From Eutreptiella sp. 'Long Island Sound 2002' (taxonomy: Eukaryota > Euglenozoa > Euglenophyceae > Eutreptiales > Eutreptiaceae), in NCBI GenBank assembly GCA_964036045.1, contig OZ038388.1, positions 4,993,131 to 5,057,130 on the forward strand: a stretch of DNA of 64,000 nt. The letters run 5' to 3'. A program made the translations under genes and the position numbers. Positions 10,201 through 20,708 of the stretch are shown here, piece by piece. The notes below the pieces were generated by a model that was given only the letters and a program-made list of their open reading frames with translations, was not told where the DNA came from and did no database searches. Every line of letters starts with the position of its first letter. Positions within the stretch are counted from its first letter, which is position 1.

Positions 10201-12197
10201 TCAAGCACAGCTACCCTGACGACAAGTGGGTCCTAGTACCTCTGGGCCACTGGAACTGGAAGTGGAACCAGGCCAGGGGGAACTACTCCACCTATGAGCA
10301 GGAATTGCTCGCGGGTATGCTGGTGCTATCCTCACAAGCACGACTGTTGGGGAGTAACCCTGTGGTCTGGCTATGCGACCAAGAACCGGTCCGCAGTTTC
10401 CAGAAGGGTCCCCCACCTGAGAAGGCCAAGCTACGTCGCTGGTGGACCTACCTCAGTCAACTGCGGCTGACGGTACACCATATCCAGGGAGTGAAGAACG
10501 AGTGCGCCGACTACATCAGCCGCAACAACTTCGACGCCCTGATTGGTGCCCGGTCTGAAGCGCTGGCTAAGGAGGCGTTCAGCCGTATGGACGTACACCT
10601 GGACCTGAACATGACCATGATACGCCCCCTGGATGGACTCCAACAATCGGAGTACCTGAAGGAGTTTGGGGATATCTACAAGCGCCTGGAGAAACGCCTT
10701 GAACCCCTCCTGGTCAACCAGGACCAGTGGAAGAGGGACAAGAGCTACCTCTGGCACGAGGACCGCATCGTGGTGCCTAGTGACCGAGTCCCAGCGCTGC
10801 TGAAGTGGACCCATGAGTCCAGCGGTCATGTGGGTGCTGACCGTACCCTGAGGCTGTTCAAGCAGTGGTTCCACACTACGTGGACCGACGACCAACTGCG
10901 GAAGACGCTCCAGCCTTTCGTGGACAAGTGCCCGTGCAGGTCCTGTAAACCAGGGGATATCAGGGACAGAGGTCTCTACTCGACCCTGCCCATCCCTCAC
11001 TGTGCTAACAGTGTTCTATACGTGGACTACACGGAGATGCCGAAGTTCGGGGGCTATGACTTCGCCCTCGTGGTAACCTGTGAGTTGACCAGGTTTACCA
11101 GGGTGTTCCCATGTACCAAGCACATTACCGGAGAGGAGACTATCAAGATACTCCTGGAGGAGTGGTTTTGTGTCTATGGGGCGCCCAAGGAGATCAACTC
11201 CGATGAGGACGTACGAGTACGCTCAGATACTGGCTGGTACAAGAGGGTCCTGAGATCCCTCAATGTCCAGGTGTCTACGGGGATTCCCTACTCTCACACG
11301 AGCAACCCCCTATGTGAGCGACAGATTCGTGTCCTGAAGGAGAACGTCAGGATATGGTGCAAAACTGAACGCACCAGAGACTGGGTGAGACTACTCCCCG
11401 TCATATCCTTGATGATGAACTCCCAAGAGAGTTCAGCTACTGGCTACTCGCCACATGAGCTATTCATGGGGCGCCCGGCATGGTTCCTACATGCCCCCTA
11501 TCCAGAGGACACCCATTCTTCTGTGGGTGAATGGGTCCAAGAGCAACAAGCGAAGGTGGACAAGGCCAAGGCTATGCTCCAGAGAGTGAGGGAGCGTCAG
11601 TCGAACAAGAAGAACAAGCACCGTGTACCGGCCACCTACCAAGAGGGGGACTGGGTGCTGGTGCACCACAGTCGACTACCCGCCTGGCCACGCTCTACCA
11701 GCGATGACCCATACTTCGGGCCGTACAAGATCCTATCTGTGGATGGACACCGTATCACCGTGCGGTGTTCTCCCCGTCTAGGGGGGACCCTGGTGTGCGC
11801 TGCTCAACACCTGAAGCGCTACCATGATCCTGAAGACCTCTGTGGGGAGGAGTGGGAGCTGAACGACGAGGAAATCGCCGCTCTGGACCTACAAGGGGCT
11901 GCCAGCCCTATGGAAGTTGAAGGTGAACTCCCCGACATGAACGCCGAGGAGATGGCTAAGGAGGGCTTCTACCTGGTGAAGTCTGTCCTACGCCACCGCT
12001 ATCGCCAGGGTTGGCGCTTCCTCACCCTCTGGGAAGGGTTTGGAGTCGAAGAGGCCACCTGGGAGCCCTTCTCTGCATTTGTTCTACCTGAGGGACGCCT
12101 AAACTCAATTCTGGTTGACTACTTGTCCCAGAACAACCTTGGTGAGTTGCTGAGGCTCGCTGAGACGCTTGCCTCCAAGACTAAAGCTAGGGACTGA
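7269..12197 (+). CDS. pol: Pol polyprotein: protease, RT, RNase H, integrase, chromodomain
   Basis: Open from the gag stop to TGA 12195-12197; residue numbers here count from codon 7299. Aspartic protease: DTGA at residues 18-21 and a later FVLGTDFF. Reverse transcriptase: catalytic Asp 701 in KMDKRSGFW and the pair Asp 777-778 in an unusual HIDD box. RNase H: VTDAS with Asp 929, then YEQELLAGML and the CDQEP segment. Integrase: zinc-binding His 1172, His 1177 and Cys 1213, 1216; DDE triad Asp 1243, Asp 1302, Glu 1340. C-terminal chromodomain at about 1555-1595 (LVKSVLRHRY ... FLTLWEGF ... ATWEPF). All key residues are intact, so the element may be active. It is expressed presumably only as a Gag-Pol fusion by readthrough. 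An acidic spacer of about 400 residues lies between protease and RT. Confidence 0.95.
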   Translation, partial: RGRSGGTQDLVFWVRIRLGGREYLGVLDTGATISIVAKKILPYGSLKNTMTTAAIRMGDGHVVHSCGDCEVEVPMGSRTIAHRFYVMDTEAFDFVLGTDFFVQHSQIQSLTLQAPYLLYVDHGSGRESVPLEQSEHTSSYLRLSKEEPSNMMAASKTEDYQLLGEVLDQGLKELGYSREDLSVELFASDKQHVLDLYCSKGKNCSYKFYWPSFGMAYGNPRFSELGEVLTKGALERSRMVLCSPDWGAHGGNEYWRTLLDKLTISSVRLPDEAIYVPLGCKTPIGKPGWGSMLSVVDGGLTSIPWEDLDPTLVQAIQRESDGLALGDLKDRLRPQDAVETTPGGDEYVVTDTNAPNSPCHVPVPDGVSECGLSELPSSIHSDDETEHNAFFVQTAVEEVENAEYVAPLKPLLSMRVEDPVDEELDPRSRLREYVDSKRKLVAKKLCYAKPTRSSWPLKQGRMGDLSQLKEDLEQKITTWQREVDLKLMKSVWGAHVRTPEEDDLSEECVCEPPRACLCCHRPTEMVEQDLLYAYQGLKDATAGEESVEDHLPTSIQGASNLHSDEDMEDKIKVLDPRVQKLIRTYLEVFGELPPAASCDKLVQMDLKLKPEFVGHKIRRRPYPAPKEQADEIERQIQECIDAGLVLEYKDGDYPLHCSPCFLVAKPGSSAKRLVVDYGELNKKTLNHSGSIPNMESTLEKIASCRYKTKMDKRSGFWQVDLTPNAQELLAFITPQGRVFKWKVMPFGVANAPALFQELMNKILSILRRRPKVQELISRGAQMEAHIDDVCLGTNTQEDHLILLGEFFAVCQENHTRLKLEKCEFMQETMQYLGFDVGYGWWTPAASKAKPLMDAKVRHEDPKKGLHDVRSFIGACNFYRRHIKNFTYTSAVLTDLIKKSTTWRWGPQEQQAFDELKDKVANAKCLGVPRAQGEIILVTDASNVGGGGTLFQWQALEKEEFDSAISQWGTEGLNRDGTLKHSYPDDKWVLVPLGHWNWKWNQARGNYSTYEQELLAGMLVLSSQARLLGSNPVVWLCDQEPVRSFQKGPPPEKAKLRRWWTYLSQLRLTVHHIQGVKNECADYISRNNFDALIGARSEALAKEAFSRMDVHLDLNMTMIRPLDGLQQSEYLKEFGDIYKRLEKRLEPLLVNQDQWKRDKSYLWHEDRIVVPSDRVPALLKWTHESSGHVGADRTLRLFKQWFHTTWTDDQLRKTLQPFVDKCPCRSCKPGDIRDRGLYSTLPIPHCANSVLYVDYTEMPKFGGYDFALVVTCELTRFTRVFPCTKHITGEETIKILLEEWFCVYGAPKEINSDEDVRVRSDTGWYKRVLRSLNVQVSTGIPYSHTSNPLCERQIRVLKENVRIWCKTERTRDWVRLLPVISLMMNSQESSATGYSPHELFMGRPAWFLHAPYPEDTHSSVGEWVQEQQAKVDKAKAMLQRVRERQSNKKNKHRVPATYQEGDWVLVHHSRLPAWPRSTSDDPYFGPYKILSVDGHRITVRCSPRLGGTLVCAAQHLKRYHDPEDLCGEEWELNDEEIAALDLQGAASPMEVEGELPDMNAEEMAKEGFYLVKSVLRHRYRQGWRFLTLWEGFGVEEATWEPFSAFVLPEGRLNSILVDYLSQNNLGELLRLAETLASKTKARD

Positions 12198-14464
12198 ACC
12201 TTACCCTTACCTGCCAAAGCGTATGTGTGAGTGTGCTATTCCTAAGGTCCTGAGAGCAAGCCGCAGAAGTGGTGTCCTAATTATACCCAAGTCTGCGCCC
12301 TTGCCAAACCTGGAGGGTTGGCTTATTGATGCCACGGGGTACGCCCCGGGTCTCCCCTCCCCTATGCGCCCAATTTCTGTGCTGGCGCAAAACCTTGGGG
12401 GAATACCCAGCGTGCTAATCCAGGTATTGTTTTCCCTACCTATCTGTCTACTACAGGGAGGGGTGGCCAAAAGCTTTGCAGGCATAAAAACGCCGTTTTG
12501 CTATGTGGCCAAAACACTGACCTAACCACTGCCACAGCCCACCAACCCTGCTAAAATTGCAGGAAACGGGTGGGACAGTGACACACCCCCTACAGATCCT
12601 ACACTCCCTACAGTGGCACCATCCTGGTGGGCGAGCACTGGGCAACTGGCTCTAGCCCCCACTCAGGACTACCACTCCTACACGCACACTCTACTGGGCG
12701 TTGCGAAGGTGAAGGTCTCATGGGTCCTAGCGACCCTCCTGTGAAATGACAAGAGAACACAGCGCTGCTAAGCAACTGTGGCCTAACAGGGGACGCCACC
12801 ACGCGTTTCCCCTGCTAGGGCTTGGAGGGAAGGAGTGCTCTCGCGTGCAAGGCGCAGATGTCGATGAAGTCGGACTCCCTGCTCTGCCACAGGCGGAGCG
12901 GAGTTACTTGTTTGTGTGATCTGCGCCCTTGTTTAGCAGGGCATAAAAAAAAAATGCTGCTGCACCACTCACCCTACCTGCCCACCTGTAAAACAAAGGC
13001 AAATGAAAGGGCGTTTGCGGCGGAGGAACCAAGCCACACTCCAGGTATTATACCCTTCTCAGTGTGACCTATAATACACTGTCCGCAAACACGCTGGAAG
13101 ACCAGCTACCCTTGTCAAGCAAGCAAGCGTTAAGGGACTCCTCAGGTTCTCTTAAAGAACGTACCGAGGAGCCCCTGGGTAGCCTAAACAAGGTTTACCG
13201 TGCGCACTTCGCGTGGCCTACCCTTTAATGCGTGTGTGAATGCGCGAGCATGCACTTGGGCCGCGGGCAAACCTGCCCATCTTCACTGCAATCTTGACTC
13301 CACCAGGGGGTGGCCCCACCTGGGCGTACCTACCTTACCTACCCCTGGGAAGTGAAGCAAGGTGAGAGGAAAAAAGGGGCGCACGCGAAGAACGTTGCTA
13401 TGCACTTGTGTGTATGTCTAATCACCCTGATCTGACCGCTAATCATCTGCAATCTTTCTAATCAATCCCTCTATCGCGTTCTATCTTTGTTAGCGCTGCT
13501 ACAAGGCTCGTTCACGGAGACACGAGACGAGCAATGTGTATGCAGCATGCGAGACGAACATACCTGTAGTTTATACCTGATTCATTGAAGTCTTTTCGTT
13601 CATTTTCGAATTCTTAAATTTTTGAAGCTTCTATTAGTGTGGGTGGAATCTGTATGTTTATTTATTAATGTGTGTCTCGTCATTTTCAAGACTACGTGAG
13701 ACATACGTTTATAATTCCATTATTTCTCCATTTTCCGGCGCTTCGCTAGGAGCCGCTCCTGCGCGCCGCCATTTTAATGCGTATGAATTTCTGGATTTAA
13801 AAAATCCAGAGATGACTATAATTTCTATAAAAATGTGCTTCTGATGCACAATTGGATTCTGCTCAGGTGTGTTGTTTCAGAAAAATTCTACGCCGTCATT
13901 TGACGGATTTTGGTGTCGTCGCTTCGTTTTTTCGTGTATTCGTCCATAATTCTCCCATTCCTGCCTCTGCAGATACCCACGCGCAGCCTCGCTGAGTAGG
14001 CCGTGTTCGGGCCGAAACGCAGGTGCCTGGAGAGACTGAGCAGAACCAAGACCTCACCAAGGGGCAATTTTAATTTTCTTTCGACTCCCTTCGCCCTAAG
14101 ACAGGTCACAGGTCGCCAGCAGGTTTACGAGAACCCATGCGAGTGTGTATAATGTGTCTTGCGTTTGGGTTGTGTCGACGCTGCGTCTTGGAGGGAGGGA
14201 TGCATATGCACATGTTTGGCATGCTCCCATTCTAACCCAACCAAGCCACAGGAGCCCCGGCAGCGCCATGAGCGCTGAGCCTTCTGGAGGATATGTTACA
14301 TACAAAGCAGCAAAAGAGCGCCAGCCATGGTGAGCGCCCATTTTTCAGTGTGAGGGAAACTGTAGGTATTTTAAAGTAGATGTGGAAACCAAGGAAAGGC
14401 CAAGAAAAATTCCCTTTTTCCTAAAATGCGACAGTGGTGGCCACCACAGCACAAGGGGGGAGTA
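12198..14464 (+). other. 2.27-kb internal region between pol and the 3' LTR
   Basis: No recognisable ORF: short open frames exist on both strands but none resembles an envelope or other known protein. A stem can form between 13139-13148 and 13168-13177 (GGGACTCCTC with GAGGAGCCCC). About 13560-13880 is AT-rich. The stretch ends with the polypurine tract at 14452-14464. It may hold RNA packaging or 3' regulatory functions, which is inference. Confidence 0.5.
14452..14464 (+). other. Polypurine tract
   Basis: AAGGGGGGAGTA lies immediately upstream of the 3' LTR, the expected place for plus-strand priming. Confidence 0.65.
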
Positions 14465-15258
14465 AGAAAAAGTGCTTTTCCATTGCTTTGAGGCATACTC
14501 TATTTGTATTAGAGATGCACTGAGCATCCATGCATTTTAATCTTAGTATTGGTCCAACCAAAACTGGTGATAACACATTTTGACCTATGGAACCAAACAC
14601 CCAATCAGGATATGGAGTGGACCCCTTAATCCCCTTTCAATGTGAAGTAAAACATCTTTTCCTGAGTTGACTGAGCACTGACATACCTAAAGTAGAGCCT
14701 ATGAATTTATCTATGTTTTTCCATGAATTCTTAGCTATCCTAGTGGTATGCACCCTAGGGGGCTGGGCACCTCTTTTTGAGAGGTCCTGGGTTCAATTCC
14801 TGGTCAGCCTAGCTAAGTAGGAAGATCCCATGTGACATGGCAGTGACCTCATCGCCACATACCATGCCACCTCAGCACATATGGGACCCAGAACAAAGAG
14901 TGCACATCTTCTGAGATGGCACTATGAAGAGAGAGTGACCATGGGGCAGTTTTCTAACTCTTTTCTAAAAACATTTCAGCTATCTTTGTGAATATGCATT
15001 CATATGTGACCTGAGTTGCAGTTTCTGTGAATATCAAATCATCTTTCACTGTTTACACTGCAGCCCTTCATGCTTTGATCCTGAATCCTCTTCTCTTTGC
15101 ATACTATTGGCTTGGGCTATCCTGGAGTGACTTGGAGTGGCTGTATTTCATCAAAACAAAAGCTTTTCATCTCCAAAAACAAGCAGCAGGAATCCCTACA
15201 CCAACAGCAAGCAGCAGGAGAGGCAAAACACAGTGCTGAAAACACTATAAACTTTTCT
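14465..15258 (+). repeat. 3' LTR (794 bp)
   Basis: Identical to the 5' LTR except at 14910 (T instead of C). It is preceded by the purine-rich stretch aaggggggagta and followed by sequence of the TIR transposon (ggtatggggccc). Confidence 0.92.
14731..14816 (+). other. tRNA-like fold with B-box inside the 3' LTR
   Basis: Identical copy of the segment at 4150-4235, offset by 10581 bases, with the same stems and the same B-box match. Confidence 0.55.
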
Positions 15259-15609
15259 ATAGGGTATGGGGCCCTACCTGTGACCACTCAGGCCCCAGAA
15301 ACACTAGGGACAAACTTGATCAATTTGAAATCTCGTGACACCACAAGGACATCATCGAAATGACGGTTTATGGCCCGAAAGTGGCAAAAATGGGCAAAAA
15401 TGGTCGTATTTTGGTTTTATCTGGACATCCGGTAATGCAATTGACGTGATTTCAATACAGCAACTAGATAACGTCGTATTTTACCGATTGCGCTATCTAA
15501 ATCGGGGCAGATACGCACAGATTTGGCACAAATCACCAAAACCTCGGCAAAATTGGGTTGCGGCGGGCCGTAAATCGCGATCGCGGCAGTTTCCGGACGG
15601 TTCAGTTAC

Positions 15610-15640
15610 GGGATTCCGGTACCTCATAAAATCCTAGGTG
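15610..15640 (-). repeat. Right terminal inverted repeat of the TIR transposon
   Basis: The reverse complement starts CACCTAGGATTTTATGAGGT and continues ACC...AATCCC, pairing with the left end at 3345-3377. It is followed by TA (15641-15642), the presumed target duplication. Confidence 0.8.
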
Positions 15641-15642
15641 TA

Positions 15643-18422
15643 GTACGATAATGGCAGTGGGTTGGTTCAGCGGGGTTAAGCTCCTGCCATTGGTACATCG
15701 TACCACCCCCCCTTACATCACTGGCATCAGTGATCAGGACTATCTCGCCCTTAGGGCGGGGTACTCCCAGGCAGTTGGAGGAGGCAATTTTCTTCTTCAA
15801 CTCCGGGAAACACTCTTCCTCTCTGGCGGTCCACCTCCAGGGAGTAGTCTTCTTGATTAGGTCAGTGAGGGGGGCAGAGGAGTAAGTAAAATTGTGGATG
15901 TGACGCCGATAGAAATTACAGGCGCCCACAAAACTCCTCACGTCGTGTAGACCCTTCTTAGGGTCATCGCGGATCTGCATGTCCTGTAGGGGCTGCATCT
16001 TAGACGCGGCTGGTTTCCACCAACCATACCCCACGTCGAAACCCAAATATTCCATCTCCTCTTTCACAAACTCACATTTTTCGAGTTTGATTCGGAGATG
16101 GTATTGTTGACAAACAATGAAAAATTCACGGAGGAGAAGGACATGGTCCTCTTGGGTATTAGTACCCAAACTCACGTCGTCGATGTGGGCCTCCATTTCT
16201 GCACCCCGAGAAATCAACTCCTGTACTAGAGGTCTGCGCCTCAGTATGTACAAAATTTTGTTCATTAGCTCTTGGAAGAGCGCTGGGGCATTAGCCACCC
16301 CGAAAGGCATAACCTTCCACTTAAAGACACGGCCGTTAGGGGTTATAAAAGCCAGCAGCTCCTGAGCTGCGGCGGTTAGGTCCACCTGCCAGAAACCAGA
16401 GCGTTTGTCCATTTTGGTCTTGTACCTGCATTTGGCAGTACGCTCCAGGGTATTTTCCATGTTAGGAATACTCCCTGAGTGGTTCTGGGTTTTCTTGTTG
16501 ACCTCACCATAGTCAACAACCAGTCTTAGGGCAGTCGACCCTGGTTTGGCAACCAGGAAACAGGGACTGCAGTGATGGGGGTAGTCCCCCTTCTTATATT
16601 CTTCAACGAGGCCAGCATGAATACATTCCTGGATCTGGCGCTCGATTTCTTCAACCTGTTCCTGTGGAGCGGGATAGGAACGACGCCTCACTCGCGTCTT
16701 TTCAAATTCAGGTTTCAGTTTCAGGTCCATCTGGACCAGTTTTTTACAAGAGAGGGGGGGCGGCAAGGCGCCGAATACCTCCTCATAGGTTATCAGCAGT
16801 TTCTTCAGTCGGGGGTCAAGGTTAAGACTCTCAAGTTTCTGCAGGAAATCCTCCTCAGCATGGAGGTTGCTCTTTCCATGTTCTTTCTTTTTCTGCCGAT
16901 CAGCAGTTTTGGCAGGCACAGAACCATCGTCCCACTCAGGGGAACATTGCTGCCCATAGTGCAGAGAATACACTAGCAGTATCTCAGGATCAGGCAGCGT
17001 ATAGGAATCATCGTCCTCCTCAGACCAGATGGAGGATTTCCAGGTCTGTCTGAGGTATTGCAGCCGCTCTTGGCGCTCAATACCTTCGGCCTTCAGGTAC
17101 AACAGCCGTCGGAGTTCCTGAGTGTCATGCTCAGACAATGGCATGTTATTAGAAGCAGGCCGTGCCAGAGCATCAGCACTCCGGGCCACGGGTTCACCTG
17201 TGTGCATAGGCTGCATGTGTAGCACTGGCTTCCCAACAGGGGAAGCGGGCTCAGAGGTTGACTCTAGATCTACCTCCTCTAGCAACAGCTGGGCTAGGAA
17301 GGCACTGTGTTTTAGGTCAACACAGCTGGCATCAACAGGAGGGATAGTGCTGGCGATCTCAGACAGCTGGTCGTCAGCATCCTCCTTTACTGCTGCAGGC
17401 TCCAGATAGCCATCGGGAGACTCACACCCTGTAAGTGTGGCAGATGGGTGCTCAGGAGATCGATTTTTGAGATCAGAAAGGGTCAGGCCACGATTTTCGG
17501 CCATGACCTCTTTCAGTAGCACCTGGTCTAGGTCACACAGGGGTACAGGATTGAGAGATCCATCGATGGTTGACAGGAAACTGGCCCAGTCAGGGGCCTG
17601 CATAGCTGTGTCTGAGTCCTCAGGCACATAGATGGGGCCGTCGGGGAGTTGCACTCTTCCCACGGTCATTCGGTCTAGCATACGGCGCCAGTAAGCATGT
17701 TCACCAGAGCAGCCCCAGTCAGGGGTGCACATGACAACTCTTCCTCCCTCATAAGCGATTTTGGTTAGAACCTTCGCGAGCAGGGAGAAGGGAGGGTTAG
17801 CATGCGCTAGGCCCATTGCTCTCCAGAAGAAACGGAAAGCATTGTTCAATTGTTTCGAGCAGTACAACTGCATGATGTGCTATTGTTGGCTCGCAAACGA
17901 TTCCACCTGGATCTCATCCAGGTTTACCTGAAGTGCCGCCAGTCCATTTTCAAGAACGTGACAGGCCAATTGGTAGTTTTCAGTACGATAGTTAGTCTTG
18001 GATGCGTAGCGCAGTCCAGACTCTTTTCGTCCTGACAGCTCCAAAGGTACGGAGAACAGCCCACTGCCAAAGTCGCAGTGCAAAGAATAGGGGCACTGGA
18101 GAGACAGCATTTTTACCTGGGGGTTTCTTCGCAGGAAGTCTGTACCAATGACGATGTCAAAGGCGTCGGTGTCCAGCACTCTGCAGTGTTGGGTCACGGT
18201 TTCGTCGCCCAAGCATATAGTCACATCGACCCACCCCAAGGAATGGATGGTACGCCCATCCCCTACTCTTATGGCCACGGTCTTAGTTTTCTTGAAAGTC
18301 TTTAGCAGGCGCCGGGCCACTATGGAAAGTGTTGCACCGGTGTCAAGCACTGCTCGAAAAACTTCATCCCCGATTTTCACGAGGATCCAGAAAACCAAGT
18401 CCTCCTCTTCGGAGCCGCCCCC
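15643..18422 (-). pseudogene. pol: Protease and RT of the outer gypsy element (5' half of pol)
   Basis: In the same frame as its gag, the sequence after the TAG at 18423-18425 runs GGGSEEE, DLVFW, then the aspartic protease (VLDTGATLSIV, FDIVIGTDF). A TAG at 17880-17882 replaces the position of Gln in the intact relative (SDKQHVLD). The frame then continues through the acidic spacer, the RT (KMDKRSGFWQVDL, AHIDDVSLG) and the start of RNase H (LITDASDV, YQWQEL) until the DNA transposon interrupts at 15642. Frame is kept over 2.8 kb, so decay is light. No ATG precedes the protease motif, as in the plus-strand element. Confidence 0.88.
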
Positions 18423-20576
18423 CTACTCTTCATCAGGGAACTTAACATCCACACCTGCAGCTATGAGGGACGTGGCCATCCAGGCCAATCGCCTCTTCTT
18501 GGAGTTATTCCCCTCAGGGGTAGCGTTATCCCACTGGGGGCGCTTCTTGGGGTCACCTGCGGCAGGAGGGAGTGTAGCAGCAGGAGGGGCTGTAGCAACG
18601 GGCGCTGATGAGCGCCTCTGGGGGTTAGGGGGTCCACCTTTGCCACCCCCCTTGCCACCTCCTTTACCACCTTTGTCCCCATTCTGTGGGTTTTTGGTGG
18701 GTGTTTGGGTCTTCTGGCGTTCAGCCTCCTGCCGCTTGAGTTTATCACTCTCGCGTTTCTTTATGAGACATTCGTCTTCGTAGTGACGACGTTTGCCACA
18801 ATAGCCACAGGTGATGGTACACCTGAAATGATCCTGATGGGTCACAGGTTTCCCATCCTTGGTATGCTGCTGTCGCTTCATTTGCAGCATACAGCTACTG
18901 CGTTGATCGCAGTCAGGGGCATGACAAGGCCCCCCCTTGTCATTGACAGGTTTGCAATAGAACAAAGGGGGTGTACCTGCATCAGGTTTAACCTCATTCA
19001 TGGCACGTAGGTTACCCCTTCCTTTACCACCTCCCTGGTTGGCGTTAGCGGGATTTTTAGGCCCTTTCCCTTCGCCGCGTTCGGGGGTAGGATTACCCCC
19101 TCGACCCAAGTGCTTCTTGAGGAATTTCTCCATGTGGGCATCATTCTCCCTCTCAAGAGCTAGCTCAATCAGAAGGTCCACCAGTTCATCGTACGAGTGG
19201 GTCCGACTCTTCCTCTCAGAGGTAGAGCGGCAATCATCCCACGTACGTTGGGGGATCTTACTCATGAGCCACAGGTGGGGCTCAGTGGCTCCGTAGGAGC
19301 CCACGTTCATCCGTGAAAACAGATACTCCAGGTCGCACACGTATTCAGAGATTCGCGAAGCGGAAGGAAACTTAGGGAGCATAGGTAGCTCCTCTATCTA
19401 TGTGCGCACACTGAGGTCAGTCTCATAGACTGGGAACGTTTTCTCCAACCTCTAGAGTACCTCTGCCCAGGTGGAACAGGTTTTCACAATCTGGTTCACC
19501 TGTTTTTGCAAAACTTTCTTTTTGCATGAGTGTTTCAGCAGTGAGCATTTGGTGGCCACATCCACATGGGATTGGCCAGTCAGCAAAAGAAACTCAGCAA
19601 ATTCTTCTGCCCATTCGGGCAGATTTTTTGGGTCGAACTCCGGCAGTTCCAGCTGGATGTTCGCCTGGGCAATAGGTCTGCCCGTCTTCCCACCCGCCGG
19701 AGTTAGGCCAGAAGGTGATACGCCGGCAACAGGTGCCAGGGCTGACAGCCCTCTTTTCTCAGTTTCTGTGACTGGAACGTCGAGTAGTTCTGCCATGGGC
19801 ACTGTCCTGGCACGGGGGTGAAAGGGGCTGGGGCAGGTGACCTTAGGCAACAGCCTTGAGACCCTTGATCTCTTAAGATCATCGGCCCGGGTACTCAGTC
19901 CGGGGGAGGGGGAGGACAACTCTGGCTTGGGTAAGGGTTCTGCAATACCCAGTTTCGCCTTGACGGCCTCCGATAGGGCCGTCACATCTGGATCTTCTGA
20001 TCCAGACAGAAGTTTGGCCAGCAGTTCGGCCGTATGATCCAGGGCACCGTAGGTTGGCCTTGGATGATGTTGTCCCTCAACTTGAGTCGGGCCTACTTCG
20101 GGAGCCCTTGGGGTTGGACAACATGCTCTTGGATACTCGGGTCTCGGTCGTCTTGGCAGGGATGCTGTCTCGGCTCTGTCGGACGACGGGTCAGAGTGCG
20201 TGTAGGACCCTAGGTCTGTACGTGGTCTGGATCCGTGTACTGCCAATGGCTCCTCCCCGTCTTCTCCACGAATGGATTTGTAGTACTCCTCATGGAGGAT
20301 GTATTCATCCATTTTCTTCCTCAGTTCCTCGTATTCCTCAGGGCCTCCAATCGCTTTTGACGATGATGCCGGACAGGCGGATCGGGAGACTGCGGCTGCT
20401 ACGCGCCTGCGGAGATGATGCAGGCTGTCTCCACCGTGGGCCGCTAAGGCCTCGGTGGTAAGGATTGTATTTTCTTCCGCCCTTCTGCGATCTGGATCTC
20501 CTTGAGACCCAGATGCGACACTGAGATGTGGAGCTTGGTAAGGTGGTTCACTCATAGGGTTGGCCATGCTGCCCAT
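18423..20576 (-). pseudogene. gag: Gag of the outer gypsy element (two internal TAG codons)
   Basis: Starts at ATG 20574-20576 (MGSMANPMSEPPY). The capsid-like region (LELPEFDPKNLPEWAEEF onward) and the knuckle CGYCGKRRHYEDEC (C-x2-C-x4-H-x4-C) align with the plus-strand Gag. TAG codons at 19452-19454 and 19398-19400 break the frame; the sequence between (RLEKTFPVYETDLSVRT) aligns with the intact copy, so these are nonsense changes, not introns. The final TAG (18423-18425) is equivalent to the gag stop of the intact element. It is therefore inactive unless the internal stops are suppressed. Confidence 0.85.
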
Positions 20577-20708
20577 TTGTACTTAGACAGTTCTTATGGG
20601 CCAGGTCCTGGCGGACGGTTGTACGCTTGGAGTGGACATGATGAACTTGTTGTTGAGCTTTGTGTGCACTTCTTCTCAGGATCGGTTCCAAAGGTCACAA
20701 GGGACCGT

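Larger units (their letters stand above)
3884..15258 (+). mobile_element. Near-intact chromodomain Ty3/gypsy LTR retrotransposon
   Basis: Two 794-bp LTRs (3884-4677 and 14465-15258), a primer binding site right after the first LTR, gag (4776-7268), pol (to 12197), a 2.27-kb internal 3' region and a purine-rich tract before the second LTR make a complete 11.4-kb element. Pol order is protease, RT, RNase H, integrase, chromodomain, which is the Ty3/gypsy (chromovirus-like) order. The LTRs differ at one aligned base (C at 4329, T at 14910), so insertion is recent. The only coding interruption is the single TGA between gag and pol. No clear target-site duplication is visible (left flank tcaaa, right flank atagg). 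Confidence 0.95.
3345..15640. mobile_element. TIR DNA transposon (~0.9 kb without nested LTR element), TA duplication
   Basis: Both ends carry the inverted repeat CCTAGGATTTTATGRGGT (left 3349-3366, right 15621-15638), extending imperfectly to about 29 bp. It sits inside the RNase H coding region of the outer gypsy element. The left flank ends in TA (3343-3344) and the right flank starts with TA (15641-15642). Deleting 3345-15642 (12298 nt) joins the two halves of the outer element in the same frame, which supports these boundaries. Without the LTR retrotransposon inside, the element is about 0.92 kb and has no convincing ORF, so it is probably non-autonomous. Its interior contains a tandem unit of about 166 bp. 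A TA target suggests a Tc1/mariner-like mechanism, but no transposase is present to confirm this. Confidence 0.8.

Noticed and set aside
3884-15258. Five-base target duplication for the young LTR element
   Set aside because: Left flank tcaaa and right flank atagg do not match; only a weak aaag/atag similarity, so no duplication is claimed.
17880-19454. Nuclear reassignment of TAG to a sense codon
   Set aside because: TAG interrupts the outer element at conserved positions and none of the confident genes ends in TAG, but the intact gag-pol, the polymerase and the reductase contain no in-frame TAG at all over thousands of codons. Ordinary nonsense mutation is simpler.
18423-20576. Introns explaining the internal stops in the outer gag
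   Set aside because: Sequence on both sides of and between the two TAGs aligns continuously with the intact Gag, and no splice signals are needed.
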